A DNA stretch of 64,000 bases from Paraburkholderia unamae (GCF_003268775.1 NZ_QLSU01000002.1:248001-312000), one strand, 5' to 3'. Shown: positions 40,065 to 48,131, numbered from the stretch's first letter. Translations and numbers: made by a program. Notes: generated from the letters alone by a model not told the origin.

Positions 40065-41579
40065 ATGACCGCCCAAAACGACGCCAACCCGGCGCCCAGC
40101 ATCGAAAAAATCCCGTTCAACGACAAGACGTTGCTCCAGATCGCCCGCTTGCCGTTCGAGCAGCGTCCGGTCGGCGTATCGTCCACCGGCCAAGTCATCA
40201 CCGCCCCGGTGCCGGGCGGGATGACGGACTACTTCGTGCGCGACGCGACCATGAAAGGCTTTTCGTTGCGCATCACCGCGAAGAGCCGGGTGTTTTACGC
40301 GGAGCGAAAACTGGCCGGCAAGCCGTGCCGGTTCCCCTGCGGTGACTTTCCGGCCACGGCGCTGAAAGCGGCGCAGAAGAAAGCCGCCGACGCGCTGGCG
40401 AAGATGGCTGAAGGCATCGACCCGAACCACATCGTCAAGGACAACCGGAAGGCCACGGCGGCCCGGTATGACCGGGACAAACTCACGTTCGAGTTCGTGG
40501 TCAAGCGCGACGCGGAGCGCCAGGCCGCGACCGACGCGCCGGGCACGCTGCGCGATCGGCGGGACGTGGCGCAATGGGTCGGTCGGACGAGCATCTGGCA
40601 CATGCCCGTGCACGACGTGACCGCGGCCGACCTCAAAGCCATGATGGATCAGTTGACGACTACCATCAGCGGTACCACCGCTCTGAAATGCTGGCGCTAC
40701 ACGCGGGCCGCGTGGTCGCGCATGTCGTCGGTGGAAGAGCCGCCGCTGAACCCGTTCGACGAGTACCTGAAAACGCACAAACTGCCGGCGGGCAAGCGCC
40801 GAACGACGGCGCTCGACACCGAGGAGACGCAAAGCCAAGACTGGCTGCGCACGATCGCCAAAATGCGGACGACGCCGACTGGCCGGCGTCCGTGGACCAA
40901 GCGCGTCATGGCGGATTACATCCTGCTTTCGCTGGCGTGGGGCGCACGTCGGTCGGAGTCCGCCGCGCTCCGGTGGAGCGACGTGGATTTCGACCGTAAG
41001 TTCGTGCAGTTCCGGGACACGAAAAACGGCTCGACGCACGCGTTCCCGCTCACCGACACGTGCGCACAACTGCTGCGCGACTTGAAAGCACACAACGAAA
41101 CGCCCCGGGGGCGGGATGTTCGGCGCGCGGCAAAGGGCGAAACGATCGAGTTCCCGGAATGGGTGTTCCCATCCGAACGCCGCGGCCTGCACCTCGTCGA
41201 GCCGCAAGGCGCGCTCGACATCGGGGAAGACGGTTCGGGCCTAAAAATCCGAATGCACGACCTGCGGCGATCCTTCGCGGGAAGCGTGGCCGAAACGGTC
41301 ATGATCAACGGGACGCAGAACTTCGGCCTGGTGAAAATCGCGCTCAACCACGCCGACCAGAAGGCGGACATCACGCAGACGTACATCGGCATCAAGAGCA
41401 AGTTGAACATGCTCCGCCCGATCTACCTCGCGCACGAGCGCCGGGTGTTTGAGGCCGCCGGGCTGATGGAGTCCAGCAAGCCGGGCAACGCGGACGCCTT
41501 GCTCGACGCGTTGAAAGGCCGCGACATCGACCCGGCCGTGCTCGAACAACTGCGCACGCTGCTGGAAGCCGGCGCCTGA
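40065..41579 (+). CDS. int: Tyrosine-recombinase integrase of the element
   Basis: 504 residues. An N-terminal DUF4102-like arm-binding part (KGFSLRITAKSRVFYAERKL, CGDFPATALKAAQKKAADAL) and a central SAM-like domain precede the catalytic domain. Catalytic residues seen: Arg in LAWGARRSESAALRW (about 291), HDLRR (about 399), NHAD (about 428) and Tyr in ITQTYIGIKSK (about 440). It integrates and excises the element at tRNA-Lys. It is the first gene inside the boundary and reads inward. Confidence 0.93.
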   Translation: MTAQNDANPAPSIEKIPFNDKTLLQIARLPFEQRPVGVSSTGQVITAPVPGGMTDYFVRDATMKGFSLRITAKSRVFYAERKLAGKPCRFPCGDFPATALKAAQKKAADALAKMAEGIDPNHIVKDNRKATAARYDRDKLTFEFVVKRDAERQAATDAPGTLRDRRDVAQWVGRTSIWHMPVHDVTAADLKAMMDQLTTTISGTTALKCWRYTRAAWSRMSSVEEPPLNPFDEYLKTHKLPAGKRRTTALDTEETQSQDWLRTIAKMRTTPTGRRPWTKRVMADYILLSLAWGARRSESAALRWSDVDFDRKFVQFRDTKNGSTHAFPLTDTCAQLLRDLKAHNETPRGRDVRRAAKGETIEFPEWVFPSERRGLHLVEPQGALDIGEDGSGLKIRMHDLRRSFAGSVAETVMINGTQNFGLVKIALNHADQKADITQTYIGIKSKLNMLRPIYLAHERRVFEAAGLMESSKPGNADALLDALKGRDIDPAVLEQLRTLLEAGA

Positions 41580-41818
41580 AAGCAAGGGAAGGCCGGACCC
41601 TGCCTCGCACAACCCCAACCCCGGGGCGCTAGCGCGCCGGGCACGAACCCCCGGCTGCCCTCACCGCGGGGCTTGTCGACCGTCGATGCCCGCCTGGCAA
41701 GGCTTTCCGGCCGATCCAACACGTCGCAACACGCTGCAACCCCTCGGCTGTACGAGGCCCGCCTGGCACCGGTATCGTCCGTTTACCGCAAATCCCGCGG
41801 TGATCACAAGAGCGTGCC

Positions 41819-42442
41819 ATGCAAGACTTCAACAACAACACCCAGTCGATCGACGAAATCCTCGCCAGCCTCACCAGCGACGAGCGATCCGCCGTCTTTA
41901 CCACGCACAGCCGGTTGCTGAACGCCATCTTTGACCGTGAGATCGCCACCGTCAAAAGCCTCTTGCGCGCTTCATCGCCGGTTCCGCTGGTTCACGTAGC
42001 CTTCAACTCCGGCCCGTACACCGGCCTTTCCGCCCTTCACATCGCTGCCCAACGCGGGCAAGCCCATCTTTGCCGTCTGCTGCTCGAAGCCGACGCACCC
42101 CTGAACGCCGTGACGTTCGATCGCGAGCAAGACGCAAAACTTACCCCGCTGGATTTCGCACGCGGCAACGAGCACCGCGAGGTGATCCGCCTGCTCGAAC
42201 GCGAGTCGGACCGCCAAGGCATCGACGCCGAGTCGATGCAGGCCGCGGTCGAGCGTCGCCCGGACGGCACCGTGATCCTTGCCATCGTGAACCGCTACAC
42301 CGGCGACGTACTCGATTACGGCCGTGCCCGCCTTGCCAGCGACCGGGCCATGAACGAGCCGGCCATCATGGGCCGCATCTACGACCTGATGTCGGACGAT
42401 CGCAAGGTCAAGGTCGCGCCGGCCGGCCCCGCCATGCACTGA
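41819..42442 (+). CDS. Ankyrin-repeat protein
   Basis: 207 residues. Two ankyrin repeats are visible: GLSALHIAAQRGQAHLCRLL (about 69-88) and LTPLDFARGNEHREVIRLLE (about 108-127). The C-terminus DRAMNEPAIMGRIYDLMSDD has no motif. Ankyrins are protein-binding; on mobile elements they may neutralise host proteins. The second ankyrin protein of the element is at 62811. Function otherwise unknown. Confidence 0.8.
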   Translation: MQDFNNNTQSIDEILASLTSDERSAVFTTHSRLLNAIFDREIATVKSLLRASSPVPLVHVAFNSGPYTGLSALHIAAQRGQAHLCRLLLEADAPLNAVTFDREQDAKLTPLDFARGNEHREVIRLLERESDRQGIDAESMQAAVERRPDGTVILAIVNRYTGDVLDYGRARLASDRAMNEPAIMGRIYDLMSDDRKVKVAPAGPAMH

Positions 42443-42449
42443 TACAGAT

Positions 42450-42468
42450 GGTTTGTTTGATACATACC
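42450..42468. promoter_or_regulatory. TTTGTTTGATACA box, site A
   Basis: GGTTTGTTTGATACATACC, a partial palindrome, lies 8 bp after the ankyrin gene and 33 bp before the next. The same core recurs at 54709 and 55823. It is probably an operator of an element regulator. Confidence 0.5.
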
Positions 42469-42501
42469 ACCACCCACCACATCATTTAGGACAACTACAC
42501 C

Positions 42502-42960
42502 ATGAGCACCACCAAAACCTACCCCGGCCAGCAGGAAGCCCTCGACATCATCGCCGGGCTGGACAACGACACGCGCCGGCGCCTGTACCACGCCGAAAAG
42601 GCGTTCGACGATGCCACCGACGAATGGCTGCAGGACTGGGCCACCGACTACGCGGACGCTCGCTTTGACAGGGAGGACGAGGAAGAAGAATGGGACGAAG
42701 CCCACGACGAAGGCGTGGACCTCGCGCAAGAGTCGGACGACTGGCAACCGGCCTGCGACCGCTTGATGGGCGAGGTCGCCGAGGCTTTTGGCGTGAGCAC
42801 GGACCTGCTCGAGCACGCGGTTGTTCTGCTGAACAACCACGAAGGCTGGGCGCTCGTCGAGCAACGCCGCGTCGAACTGGGCCTCGTCGATGAAACCGAC
42901 CAGGCCCAGTTCGACGCGGTGCGCGAGCGCAACGCCAAACGCTCCGCCGCCCTGAACTGA
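42502..42960 (+). CDS. Acidic protein, unknown function (paralogue of the next)
   Basis: 152 residues, of which 40 are Asp/Glu against 14 Lys/Arg. A run such as DREDEEEEWDEAHDEGVD dominates the middle. It aligns with the following gene: LAGL at the start, DEWLQDWATDYADA versus DQWCDDWRDENADR, a C-D/E pair and EAFGVSTDLLEHA versus DEFHVTVEQLKHA. Neither family is known to me. Acidic, element-borne and before a restriction operon: a DNA-mimic role is conceivable. Confidence 0.75.
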   Translation: MSTTKTYPGQQEALDIIAGLDNDTRRRLYHAEKAFDDATDEWLQDWATDYADARFDREDEEEEWDEAHDEGVDLAQESDDWQPACDRLMGEVAEAFGVSTDLLEHAVVLLNNHEGWALVEQRRVELGLVDETDQAQFDAVRERNAKRSAALN

Positions 42961-42985
42961 TCCACCTACCCACCGGAGAAAACAC

Positions 42986-43396
42986 ATGTCCTACTTCCAC
43001 ATCAACCCGTATTACCTCCGCGACCCGGACGAGCAAGACGCATTGAACGCCGCGCTCACCGTCCTCGCGGGCCTGCCGCTTGGCTACATCGACACCTTGA
43101 TCGAAGCCCACGACACGTACGCCGCGACGATGGACCAGTGGTGCGACGACTGGCGCGACGAGAACGCCGACCGGCTCGACGCGTTCGACACGCCGGAGCC
43201 CGAGGACCAGCCGGAGTACCAAGTGGCGTGCGAAGCCGAGCGGCGCAACGTCGCCGACGAGTTCCACGTCACGGTCGAGCAGTTGAAGCACGCCGACATG
43301 TTCGCCAGTTGGGGCGACGACGGATGGGCAGAACTGCGCGAGCGAAACGCGATGTTTTGGTCGATCGCCGAAGCGGCCGGCATGGCGATCAACTGA
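42986..43396 (+). CDS. Acidic protein, unknown function (paralogue of the previous)
   Basis: 136 residues, acidic, starting MSYFHINPYYLRDPDEQD with CCGGAG upstream. It shares with the 42502 product the pattern of an acidic Trp-containing helix (MDQWCDDWRDENADRL), then VACEAERRNVADEFHVTVEQL and an acidic Trp end (SWGDDGWAELRERNAMFW). Probably a tandem duplicate, transcribed with it (25-bp gap). A protein-protein or nucleic-acid-mimic role is only inference. Confidence 0.75.
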   Translation: MSYFHINPYYLRDPDEQDALNAALTVLAGLPLGYIDTLIEAHDTYAATMDQWCDDWRDENADRLDAFDTPEPEDQPEYQVACEAERRNVADEFHVTVEQLKHADMFASWGDDGWAELRERNAMFWSIAEAAGMAIN

Positions 43397-43437
43397 ACCG
43401 CAGCACCGCGCCACGGCGCTTTTTCTCCGCGACCCGA

Positions 43438-43524
43438 TGGGAGGCAAGCCCATCGAAGGCCCGAGTTGGTCGGGGCATTTCCTTAACCAGCAGCAAACGC
43501 AGTCCAACCAACCGGAGAAGCACG
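43438..43524 (+). promoter_or_regulatory. Leader motif C, copy 1
   Basis: TGGGAGGCAAGCCCA (hairpin TGGG/CCCA) is followed by a GCCCGA...TCGGGGC hairpin and ends with ACCGGAGAAGCACG just before the start codon. The same arrangement recurs at 44130-44217. Confidence 0.55.
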
Positions 43525-44052
43525 ATGAAGAGCAAGACCAGCCAGGCAGCAGCAACGACGTTCAGCACCAGCGACCACTACACGGCGAAAACCGGCCGGA
43601 TGAGCGAGGGGCGCCAAGGCTGGGCGTACTCGGGCACGTTGTTTCGCAACGGCGCGACGATCGCCACGTTCGCCGATTACGGCGACGGCGGGGAAATGCG
43701 CGTGGACTGGATCAACGCCGCCGAAAAGGCCGCGCTCCAGGCGTGGTACGTCGCCGTGGTACCGGACGGTGGCACGTACTACGAAGACGGCTTGGCGATC
43801 GAGTCGATCGTCATGCGCTCGGACCGTGAGGCCCGCGTGCGCAAGGCCATGCTCAAAAACGTGGTCTGGTGCGTGCCCGGTGACGTGCGCAACGGCGGCA
43901 AAAGCACGTTCTACACGACGAGGCCCGCGGCCGGATGCGACGTGGCATCGACGGCTCAACGGGTGCAGCAGCAACATCCCGAGGCGATGGTGTTGAACCT
44001 TCTGCCGTTCGATGCGGGATTCGCGCTTTACGTGACGCTGGCCGCCGACTAA
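43525..44052 (+). CDS. Unknown protein (175 aa)
   Basis: Starts MKSKTSQAAATTFSTSDHYT behind the leader-C ribosome site. Middle (GWAYSGTLFRNGATIATFAD, YGDGGEMRVDWINAAEKAAL) is beta-rich and hydrophilic; the end is VLNLLPFDAGFALYVTLAAD. No signal peptide, membrane helix or catalytic motif. I do not recognise it. Its position in a block of small genes before the restriction operon suggests an accessory role. Confidence 0.65.
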   Translation: MKSKTSQAAATTFSTSDHYTAKTGRMSEGRQGWAYSGTLFRNGATIATFADYGDGGEMRVDWINAAEKAALQAWYVAVVPDGGTYYEDGLAIESIVMRSDREARVRKAMLKNVVWCVPGDVRNGGKSTFYTTRPAAGCDVASTAQRVQQQHPEAMVLNLLPFDAGFALYVTLAAD

Positions 44053-44129
44053 GCGTTCAGCGCTCGAAACTTGACGCCGGGCTCACGAAGCAACAGAAGT
44101 ATCCGCAACACCACACACACGCGACACGC

Positions 44130-44217
44130 TGGGAGGCAAGCCCAGCAACAAGCCCGGTTCGTCGGGGCCGTTCGTCCATCCGGACGAGCGTTCCACCATC
44201 GACAACCGGAGAAGCAC
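44130..44217 (+). promoter_or_regulatory. Leader motif C, copy 2
   Basis: The same 15-bp TGGGAGGCAAGCCCA, a second hairpin (GCCCGG/TCGGGGC over TTCG) and the same ACCGGAGAAGCACG, now before a GTG start. Confidence 0.55.
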
Positions 44218-44454
44218 GTGAGCAAGCATTACAGCAGCGACAAGGATTTCAACGCGGCCATCGCCCACCTCGTTCGGGAGCGCGGCTGGACGTACCAGAC
44301 GCCAGGCAAGAGCAAGCACGCGAAGGTCATAGCACCGAACGGCCGCAAGATGACCGTGCCATTTTCGCCCGGCGACTGGCGAGCAGTTCGCAACTTCCGC
44401 CGCAGCGCGGCGCATCTTGCAGCGTTGCCACCGAGTGGGGCCAAGCGCCCGTGA
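44218..44454 (+). CDS. HicA-like small protein
   Basis: 78 residues from a GTG with the same ACCGGAGAAGCACG upstream. LVRERGWTYQTPGKSKHAKV with IAPNGRKMTVPFSPGDWRAV and a basic tail resembles the dsRNA-binding-like HicA fold (KGSHHHF-type His, then a strand, then L..I). HicA is the mRNA-interferase toxin of HicAB. No HicB antitoxin is next to it, so it may be a solitary or phage-type variant. Similarity is judged by eye. Confidence 0.6.
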   Translation: MSKHYSSDKDFNAAIAHLVRERGWTYQTPGKSKHAKVIAPNGRKMTVPFSPGDWRAVRNFRRSAAHLAALPPSGAKRP

Positions 44455-44461
44455 TCGTGTG

Positions 44462-44911
44462 TTAGGCCCGGAGGCGCTTCAACAGCGTGTTAAGCGCCTC
44501 CGGGTTTCGAGTCTCGCACTCCCAGATGACCAAGACGGTCCAGCCCGCAGCTTTCAGGGCGTCGTGGTGACGAGCGTCGCGGGCCACGTTGCCGTCGAGT
44601 TTCTGGGTCCAGTAGTCGGAACTCGATTTCGGGCGGGCGGCTGCCGGACAGTTCGGGTGCTGGTGCCAGAAACAGCCGTGCACAAACAGAGCGACACGGC
44701 GGCCTGGGAACACCAGATCGGGCTTTCCCGGCAAGCCGGTGTCGTGAAGGCGATACCGCAGGCCAGCGGCGTGCAGGAACCGGCGGACGATCATCTCGGG
44801 ACCGGTGTCCTTCGATTTCACGGCCCGCATGGTGCGGGACCGCAGGGCTTCAGGTGTTTCGTCAGGCGCGGCGGATCGCCGTGGCTTCCGATTCGCGCTG
44901 GACTTCGCCAT
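44462..44911 (-). CDS. vsr: Very short patch repair endonuclease Vsr
   Basis: 149 residues of the Vsr family. Seen are RTMRAVKSKDTGPEMIVRRF, the metal site LPGKPDLVFPG (Asp 65) and HGCFWHQHPNC (78-88), and WTQKLDGNVARD. Vsr nicks at T:G mismatches produced by deamination of 5-methylcytosine, protecting cytosine methylation sites. It is the last gene of the methyltransferase operon and overlaps the preceding gene by 50 bp. Confidence 0.93.
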   Translation of the reverse strand: MAKSSANRKPRRSAAPDETPEALRSRTMRAVKSKDTGPEMIVRRFLHAAGLRYRLHDTGLPGKPDLVFPGRRVALFVHGCFWHQHPNCPAAARPKSSSDYWTQKLDGNVARDARHHDALKAAGWTVLVIWECETRNPEALNTLLKRLRA

Positions 44912-45719
44912 TGCGTGTTACCCGCGTTTTGCGGACGGTGTCCGTACCGTGGTAGCCGACCTCGAAATCGACGTAGTTCACTTCCTCGTCACGCCCTTTA
45001 AAGCATTCATGGAACGCTTTGAGAAGTTGCACGTCATCGAGCCGTTGTGCTTTGGGATGCGGGTTGTTTCGCGGAGTCGGGATGGTTGCCGGTAGCACGT
45101 AAATGCAGGGCGGCGGCACCGCGAACGGCCCCGCTTCGGTCAGTCGCTCTGCATCGTCTTTGACTTTCGGGCAAGGTCGGCCGACGGTGCCACACACCAT
45201 GTCCCACAGCACCACGCCATCGACGCGTTGTCCGCGAGAAATGATTTCAGCGCTCAACCGCGTGTGAATGCCGGACCAGGCGTTGTGACGCGGGTCCGCG
45301 CCGGGGTTCGTGCAAACACTCCAAATCACGAACTCTTCGGCGTGGGGTGGCCGCTCAAAAATGTTCGTGTTGTTTCCGTCGAGGCAACCCTTCAACTCGA
45401 TCGCTGATGTTCGTCCGGAGTTGAGCCGCACGATGTAATCGTGGCGGTTCGCCTCACCCGCCGACTCCCAGTCCACGATGTGGCCGTTGTCCTGCATGTG
45501 GTTGAGGATATGTTGGACGAACTCGCGTTTCTCGCGCATCGACGCAGAAAACTGCCCACGGACGCGCTCGATGGCTCCCCGGAACACACCGCTGTTGTAG
45601 AACTCGACTTCGGTGAGCCCATGGGTGCCGATTTTGTGCGCTTCGGTCTTCAGGTTCTCCGCGTACTCTTCGATCAACTTGCGCAGTGCGCCATTTTGCT
45701 CGCACGGGACAATGCTCAT
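44862..45719 (-). CDS. Putative restriction endonuclease of the operon
   Basis: 285 residues. A PD-(D/E)xK-like centre is suggested by HDYIVRLN (Asp 94) followed by SAIELKG (Glu 108, Lys 110). It begins MSIVPCEQNGALRKLIEEYAENL and contains NNTNIFERPPHAEEFVIWSV. I do not recognise a named family. Location between a C5 methyltransferase (ATGA overlap) and Vsr (50-bp overlap) makes a cognate type II endonuclease likely. Recognition sequence cannot be read from the protein. Confidence 0.72.
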   Translation of the reverse strand: MSIVPCEQNGALRKLIEEYAENLKTEAHKIGTHGLTEVEFYNSGVFRGAIERVRGQFSASMREKREFVQHILNHMQDNGHIVDWESAGEANRHDYIVRLNSGRTSAIELKGCLDGNNTNIFERPPHAEEFVIWSVCTNPGADPRHNAWSGIHTRLSAEIISRGQRVDGVVLWDMVCGTVGRPCPKVKDDAERLTEAGPFAVPPPCIYVLPATIPTPRNNPHPKAQRLDDVQLLKAFHECFKGRDEEVNYVDFEVGYHGTDTVRKTRVTRNGEVQRESEATAIRRA

Positions 45720-46873
45720 GCCGCCGCCCTCGCACCCGTCGGATGTACGGCCAGGATGGGCTCAAAGATGTTCGCGGCAATGTGGCGAACAACGGGGACC
45801 GCCACGCCGTCGCCGGTCAGGTGGTACGCCTCGTTGTAGTTCTCGGGCAACTCGTACTCATCCGGCAAGCCCATCAAGCGCGCCGTTTCGCGGCTGGAGA
45901 TGAGCCGCGTGCGTACCTTGCTGCCGTCGATCACCATGATCAACTGCCGGCTCGATCCGCCGGACGGCGTGCGCAGGCAGCCCGCCACGTCGTCAAAACG
46001 AACCTCGGCGCGTTGGACCTTGTTGCCTTCCTCGTCGCGGCGCGTGCGCCGGTAGATCGCGCCGACCATGCGCCGTCCGGTGGACTTCGACGCCTTCTTT
46101 GCTTTCTCGACCTTGGCGAGATTCACGTCGCTCATCATCGCCAGCAGCCGTTGCGTTTCCGCCGTCGTGTGCCACTTGACCCCGGTAGGGCTTTCCTCGA
46201 TCAGGTCGGCGAACACCTCTTCACGACGATCCGGCGTGGGCAGGTGCCACCAGACCCAGTTTTGCCGTGCCTTGGCCGTCAGTTTGTCCAGCGCCGTCAA
46301 CAAAGCCTTCGGATGAATCAGCGGCGACGCCTCCTGCCGCACGATCGCATCGGGAATGGGCAAATCTTTGCGGATGCCGATGACGAACAGGCGAGGGCGC
46401 GACTGCGGGACGAACAGCGCAGCGTCGATCACCATCGCACCGAACCGATAGCCTGCGCGGTCAAGCGCCGTACAGATCGCCGCGAAGTCCTTGCCTTCAT
46501 GCGAATGCAGGGTACCGACAACGTTTTCCAACGCGATGATGTCAGGCGCGCGGTTGTCCGCGATCAAGCCCTTTACGACATCGAAAAACGGCCAGAACGT
46601 GCCCGAGCGATCGCCTTTGAGGCCGGCCCCGGCCCCGGCCAGCGACAGGTCTTGGCACGGAAACGAACCCCAGATGAGATTGGCGCGGTCGGGAAGGTTT
46701 TCCGGCTTGACCTGGCGCACATCGCCGGTCAGCAGTTCGCCGTCGCCCCAGTTCTGGCGATACGTGATGCCCTTCTTGTGATCGAAGTCGTTGGCGAAGA
46801 GGCATTGCCACTCCTCGCCAAGGCCGGCGCGGGCCATCCCCCCACCGGCGAAGAACTCGTAGAAGCGACCCAT
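45716..46873 (-). CDS. DNA (cytosine-5) methyltransferase
   Basis: 385 residues. C5-methyltransferase motifs in order: I MGRFYEFFAGGGMARAGL; IV FPCQDLSLAGAG with catalytic Cys 74; VI ALENVVG (about 115-121); VIII VPQSRPRLFVIG (about 155-166); IX/X in the C-terminal region (RLISSRETARLMGLPDEY and a GDGVAVPVVR-type motif). It should methylate the cognate restriction site. It starts on the stop of the RHH gene (TAATG) and runs into the nuclease gene. Confidence 0.95.
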   Translation of the reverse strand: MGRFYEFFAGGGMARAGLGEEWQCLFANDFDHKKGITYRQNWGDGELLTGDVRQVKPENLPDRANLIWGSFPCQDLSLAGAGAGLKGDRSGTFWPFFDVVKGLIADNRAPDIIALENVVGTLHSHEGKDFAAICTALDRAGYRFGAMVIDAALFVPQSRPRLFVIGIRKDLPIPDAIVRQEASPLIHPKALLTALDKLTAKARQNWVWWHLPTPDRREEVFADLIEESPTGVKWHTTAETQRLLAMMSDVNLAKVEKAKKASKSTGRRMVGAIYRRTRRDEEGNKVQRAEVRFDDVAGCLRTPSGGSSRQLIMVIDGSKVRTRLISSRETARLMGLPDEYELPENYNEAYHLTGDGVAVPVVRHIAANIFEPILAVHPTGARAAA

Positions 46874-47082
46874 TAGTTTCCCCTCGCGGCATCTGCTTGT
46901 TTGTTTGCACCGCCGCCCGCACGCGACAACTTTTCCTGGACGGCTTCGAGTATCCAAGTGTTGCGCGACACGTTGCCGACGCGCCGAGAACACTCGGCGT
47001 CGATCTCGGCAAGCATGTCGTCGGGCAGGCGCACGGTGATGCGCTCCGTCGCGGCGCGCGAGTCTTTAGCGGTTTTCATCAT
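46873..47082 (-). CDS. Ribbon-helix-helix regulator heading the restriction-modification operon
   Basis: 69 residues from MMKTAKDSRAATERITVRLP, then DDMLAEIDAECSRRVGNVSR and a helical end. The strand TERITVRLP and the two helices are the RHH fold. Its stop overlaps the methyltransferase start by one base. A perfect palindrome covers its start region. It is probably a controller of the operon, an unusual fold for this job since classical C proteins are helix-turn-helix. An in-frame start at MMAPMMKT is possible. Confidence 0.8.
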   Translation of the reverse strand: MMKTAKDSRAATERITVRLPDDMLAEIDAECSRRVGNVSRNTWILEAVQEKLSRAGGGANKQADAARGN

Positions 47083-47083
47083 A

Positions 47084-47100
47084 GGCGCCATCATGGCGCC
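47084..47100. promoter_or_regulatory. Operator-like palindrome of the restriction operon
   Basis: GGCGCCATCATGGCGCC is a perfect 17-bp palindrome directly before the RHH start. It fits an autorepression site. A TACAAT-like -10 box is seen about 30 bp further upstream on the minus strand. Confidence 0.6.
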
Positions 47101-47184
47101 ATTCTGGCGCAGTGCAAAAGGAAATATTGTAAAAGTCAGGGAAATCGTGGTATGCGCGTCGCGTCTTCGCAAAGTCAGGTGCCA

Positions 47185-47248
47185 CCGGCAACGGGCGCAA
47201 GCGGCTCGCCCGGCGCGGAACGCGCCCAAGTTTGGGGTTCGCGGAGCG
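47185..47248. repeat. 64-bp inverted repeat, left arm
   Basis: Its reverse complement matches 47850-47913 at 61 of 64 positions. Together the arms bracket the repeat array. The block includes GGGCGCGTTCCGCGC on the opposite strand. A partial copy of the motif is at 59889-59912. Confidence 0.85.
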
Positions 47249-47339
47249 GGCCGGTCGCACGTGCCCGATGCGGAGAAAAACGCACGGCGGAGACCTCGAA
47301 AAACGCTCAAAACGGCTCGATCTGGCCGAACCCGGCCCA

Positions 47340-47839
47340 AGGTATGGACAACGCCCCGGAAACCTATGCTGGGCAAGGCTTCCAGCCTGTCCATACCTGA
47401 AGAAACGGCCCAAGGCAGTACGGAAGCGAGCGGGCGGAAAGCCTTGCCCAGCAAGGCTTTCCGGGAAACGGCGAATGCTGTCCATACCTGAAGAGGTGAT
47501 TTTCAGGGGTGGACACCGCAAAGCCTTACTGGGTAAGGGTTTGCGGGCTGTCCATACCTAGAGCGCCCAAAAGGCAAAAACTTCTGTACGAACAACATGC
47601 GCAGCACCGTACCAGCACCGGACAACATGCACCGTACGACTTTCATACCCGATTCATCCTTCAGGTATGGACAAAATCCGGCAAACCCGTACCCAGCAAG
47701 GCTTTCAGCCTGTCCATACCTTGTCCATACCTTGAGCCAGAGTTTTGCGGAAATCCCTTCAAAGCCTTGCCCAGCAAGGCTTTCGGCCTGTCCATACCTT
47801 TGTCCACACCTACGGTCTGGCCGATCGCAGGTCTGGACA
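47340..47839. repeat. Iteron-like array (TGTCCATACCT) with embedded hairpins
   Basis: Eight perfect copies of TGTCCATACCT: six direct (47388, 47479, 47549, 47711, 47722, 47789) and two inverted (47340, 47663). Near copies sit at 47801 and 47829. Most direct copies follow a palindrome of the type AAAGCCTTGC...GCAAGGCTTT (47438, 47520, 47761 complete; 47364 and 47683 partial). There is no gene in 47101-48131. Iterons beside a P4/D5 primase gene suggest a replication origin; a transfer origin or regulatory hub is an alternative. Confidence 0.75.
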
Positions 47840-47849
47840 CGTGCCTCGA

Positions 47850-47913
47850 CGCTCCGCGAACCCCAAACTTGGGCGCGTTCCGCGCCTGGCGATCCGCTTG
47901 CGCCCGTTGCTGG
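47850..47913. repeat. 64-bp inverted repeat, right arm
   Basis: Partner of 47185-47248, three mismatches in 64 bp. The arms are about 600 bp apart. Confidence 0.85.
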
Positions 47914-47975
47914 CGACATGGTTTGGCCGCTGCGGCGCCTTCTGCGTCGGGCACGCCGACGTGTTTAGCAGGCAT

Positions 47976-48003
47976 TTGACAAGCCGGCGGTACCTGCTTT
48001 AAT
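47976..48003 (+). promoter_or_regulatory. Element promoter A, copy 1
   Basis: TTGACA, 16 bp, TTTAAT. About 45 bp around it match the promoter at 50303, including TGTTTA before it and GTACCTG in the spacer. Arms CAGG and CCTG flank the -35 box, suggesting a shared regulator. Confidence 0.7.
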
Positions 48004-48050
48004 GGGGTACGCAGTCGGCGCAGTTCATCGCGCCCAACGTTCGACCTAGT

Positions 48051-48106
48051 GGCTTGCTGCGGCAAGCCTTGACCGACGCCTCGGCCTCAAAAGCCGGGGC
48101 GTTTTT
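48051..48106 (+). terminator. Leader attenuator-type terminator, copy 1
   Basis: Hairpin GGCTTGC/GCAAGCC (48051-48068), then CGCCTCGGC/GCCGGGGCG and TTTTT (48077-48106), all between promoter A and the ribosome site. Transcription must pass this to reach the gene. Confidence 0.75.
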
Positions 48107-48131
48107 CGTTTACCCGCCGGAGGACCACCCC

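Noticed and set aside
47340..47839. CRISPR array
   Set aside because: Repeats are only 11 bp, occur in both orientations, are irregularly spaced and contain palindromes; no cas gene is near.
47101..48131. Several open frames within the repeat array
   Set aside because: They cross repeated noncoding units and lack ribosome sites; codon composition is not protein-like.
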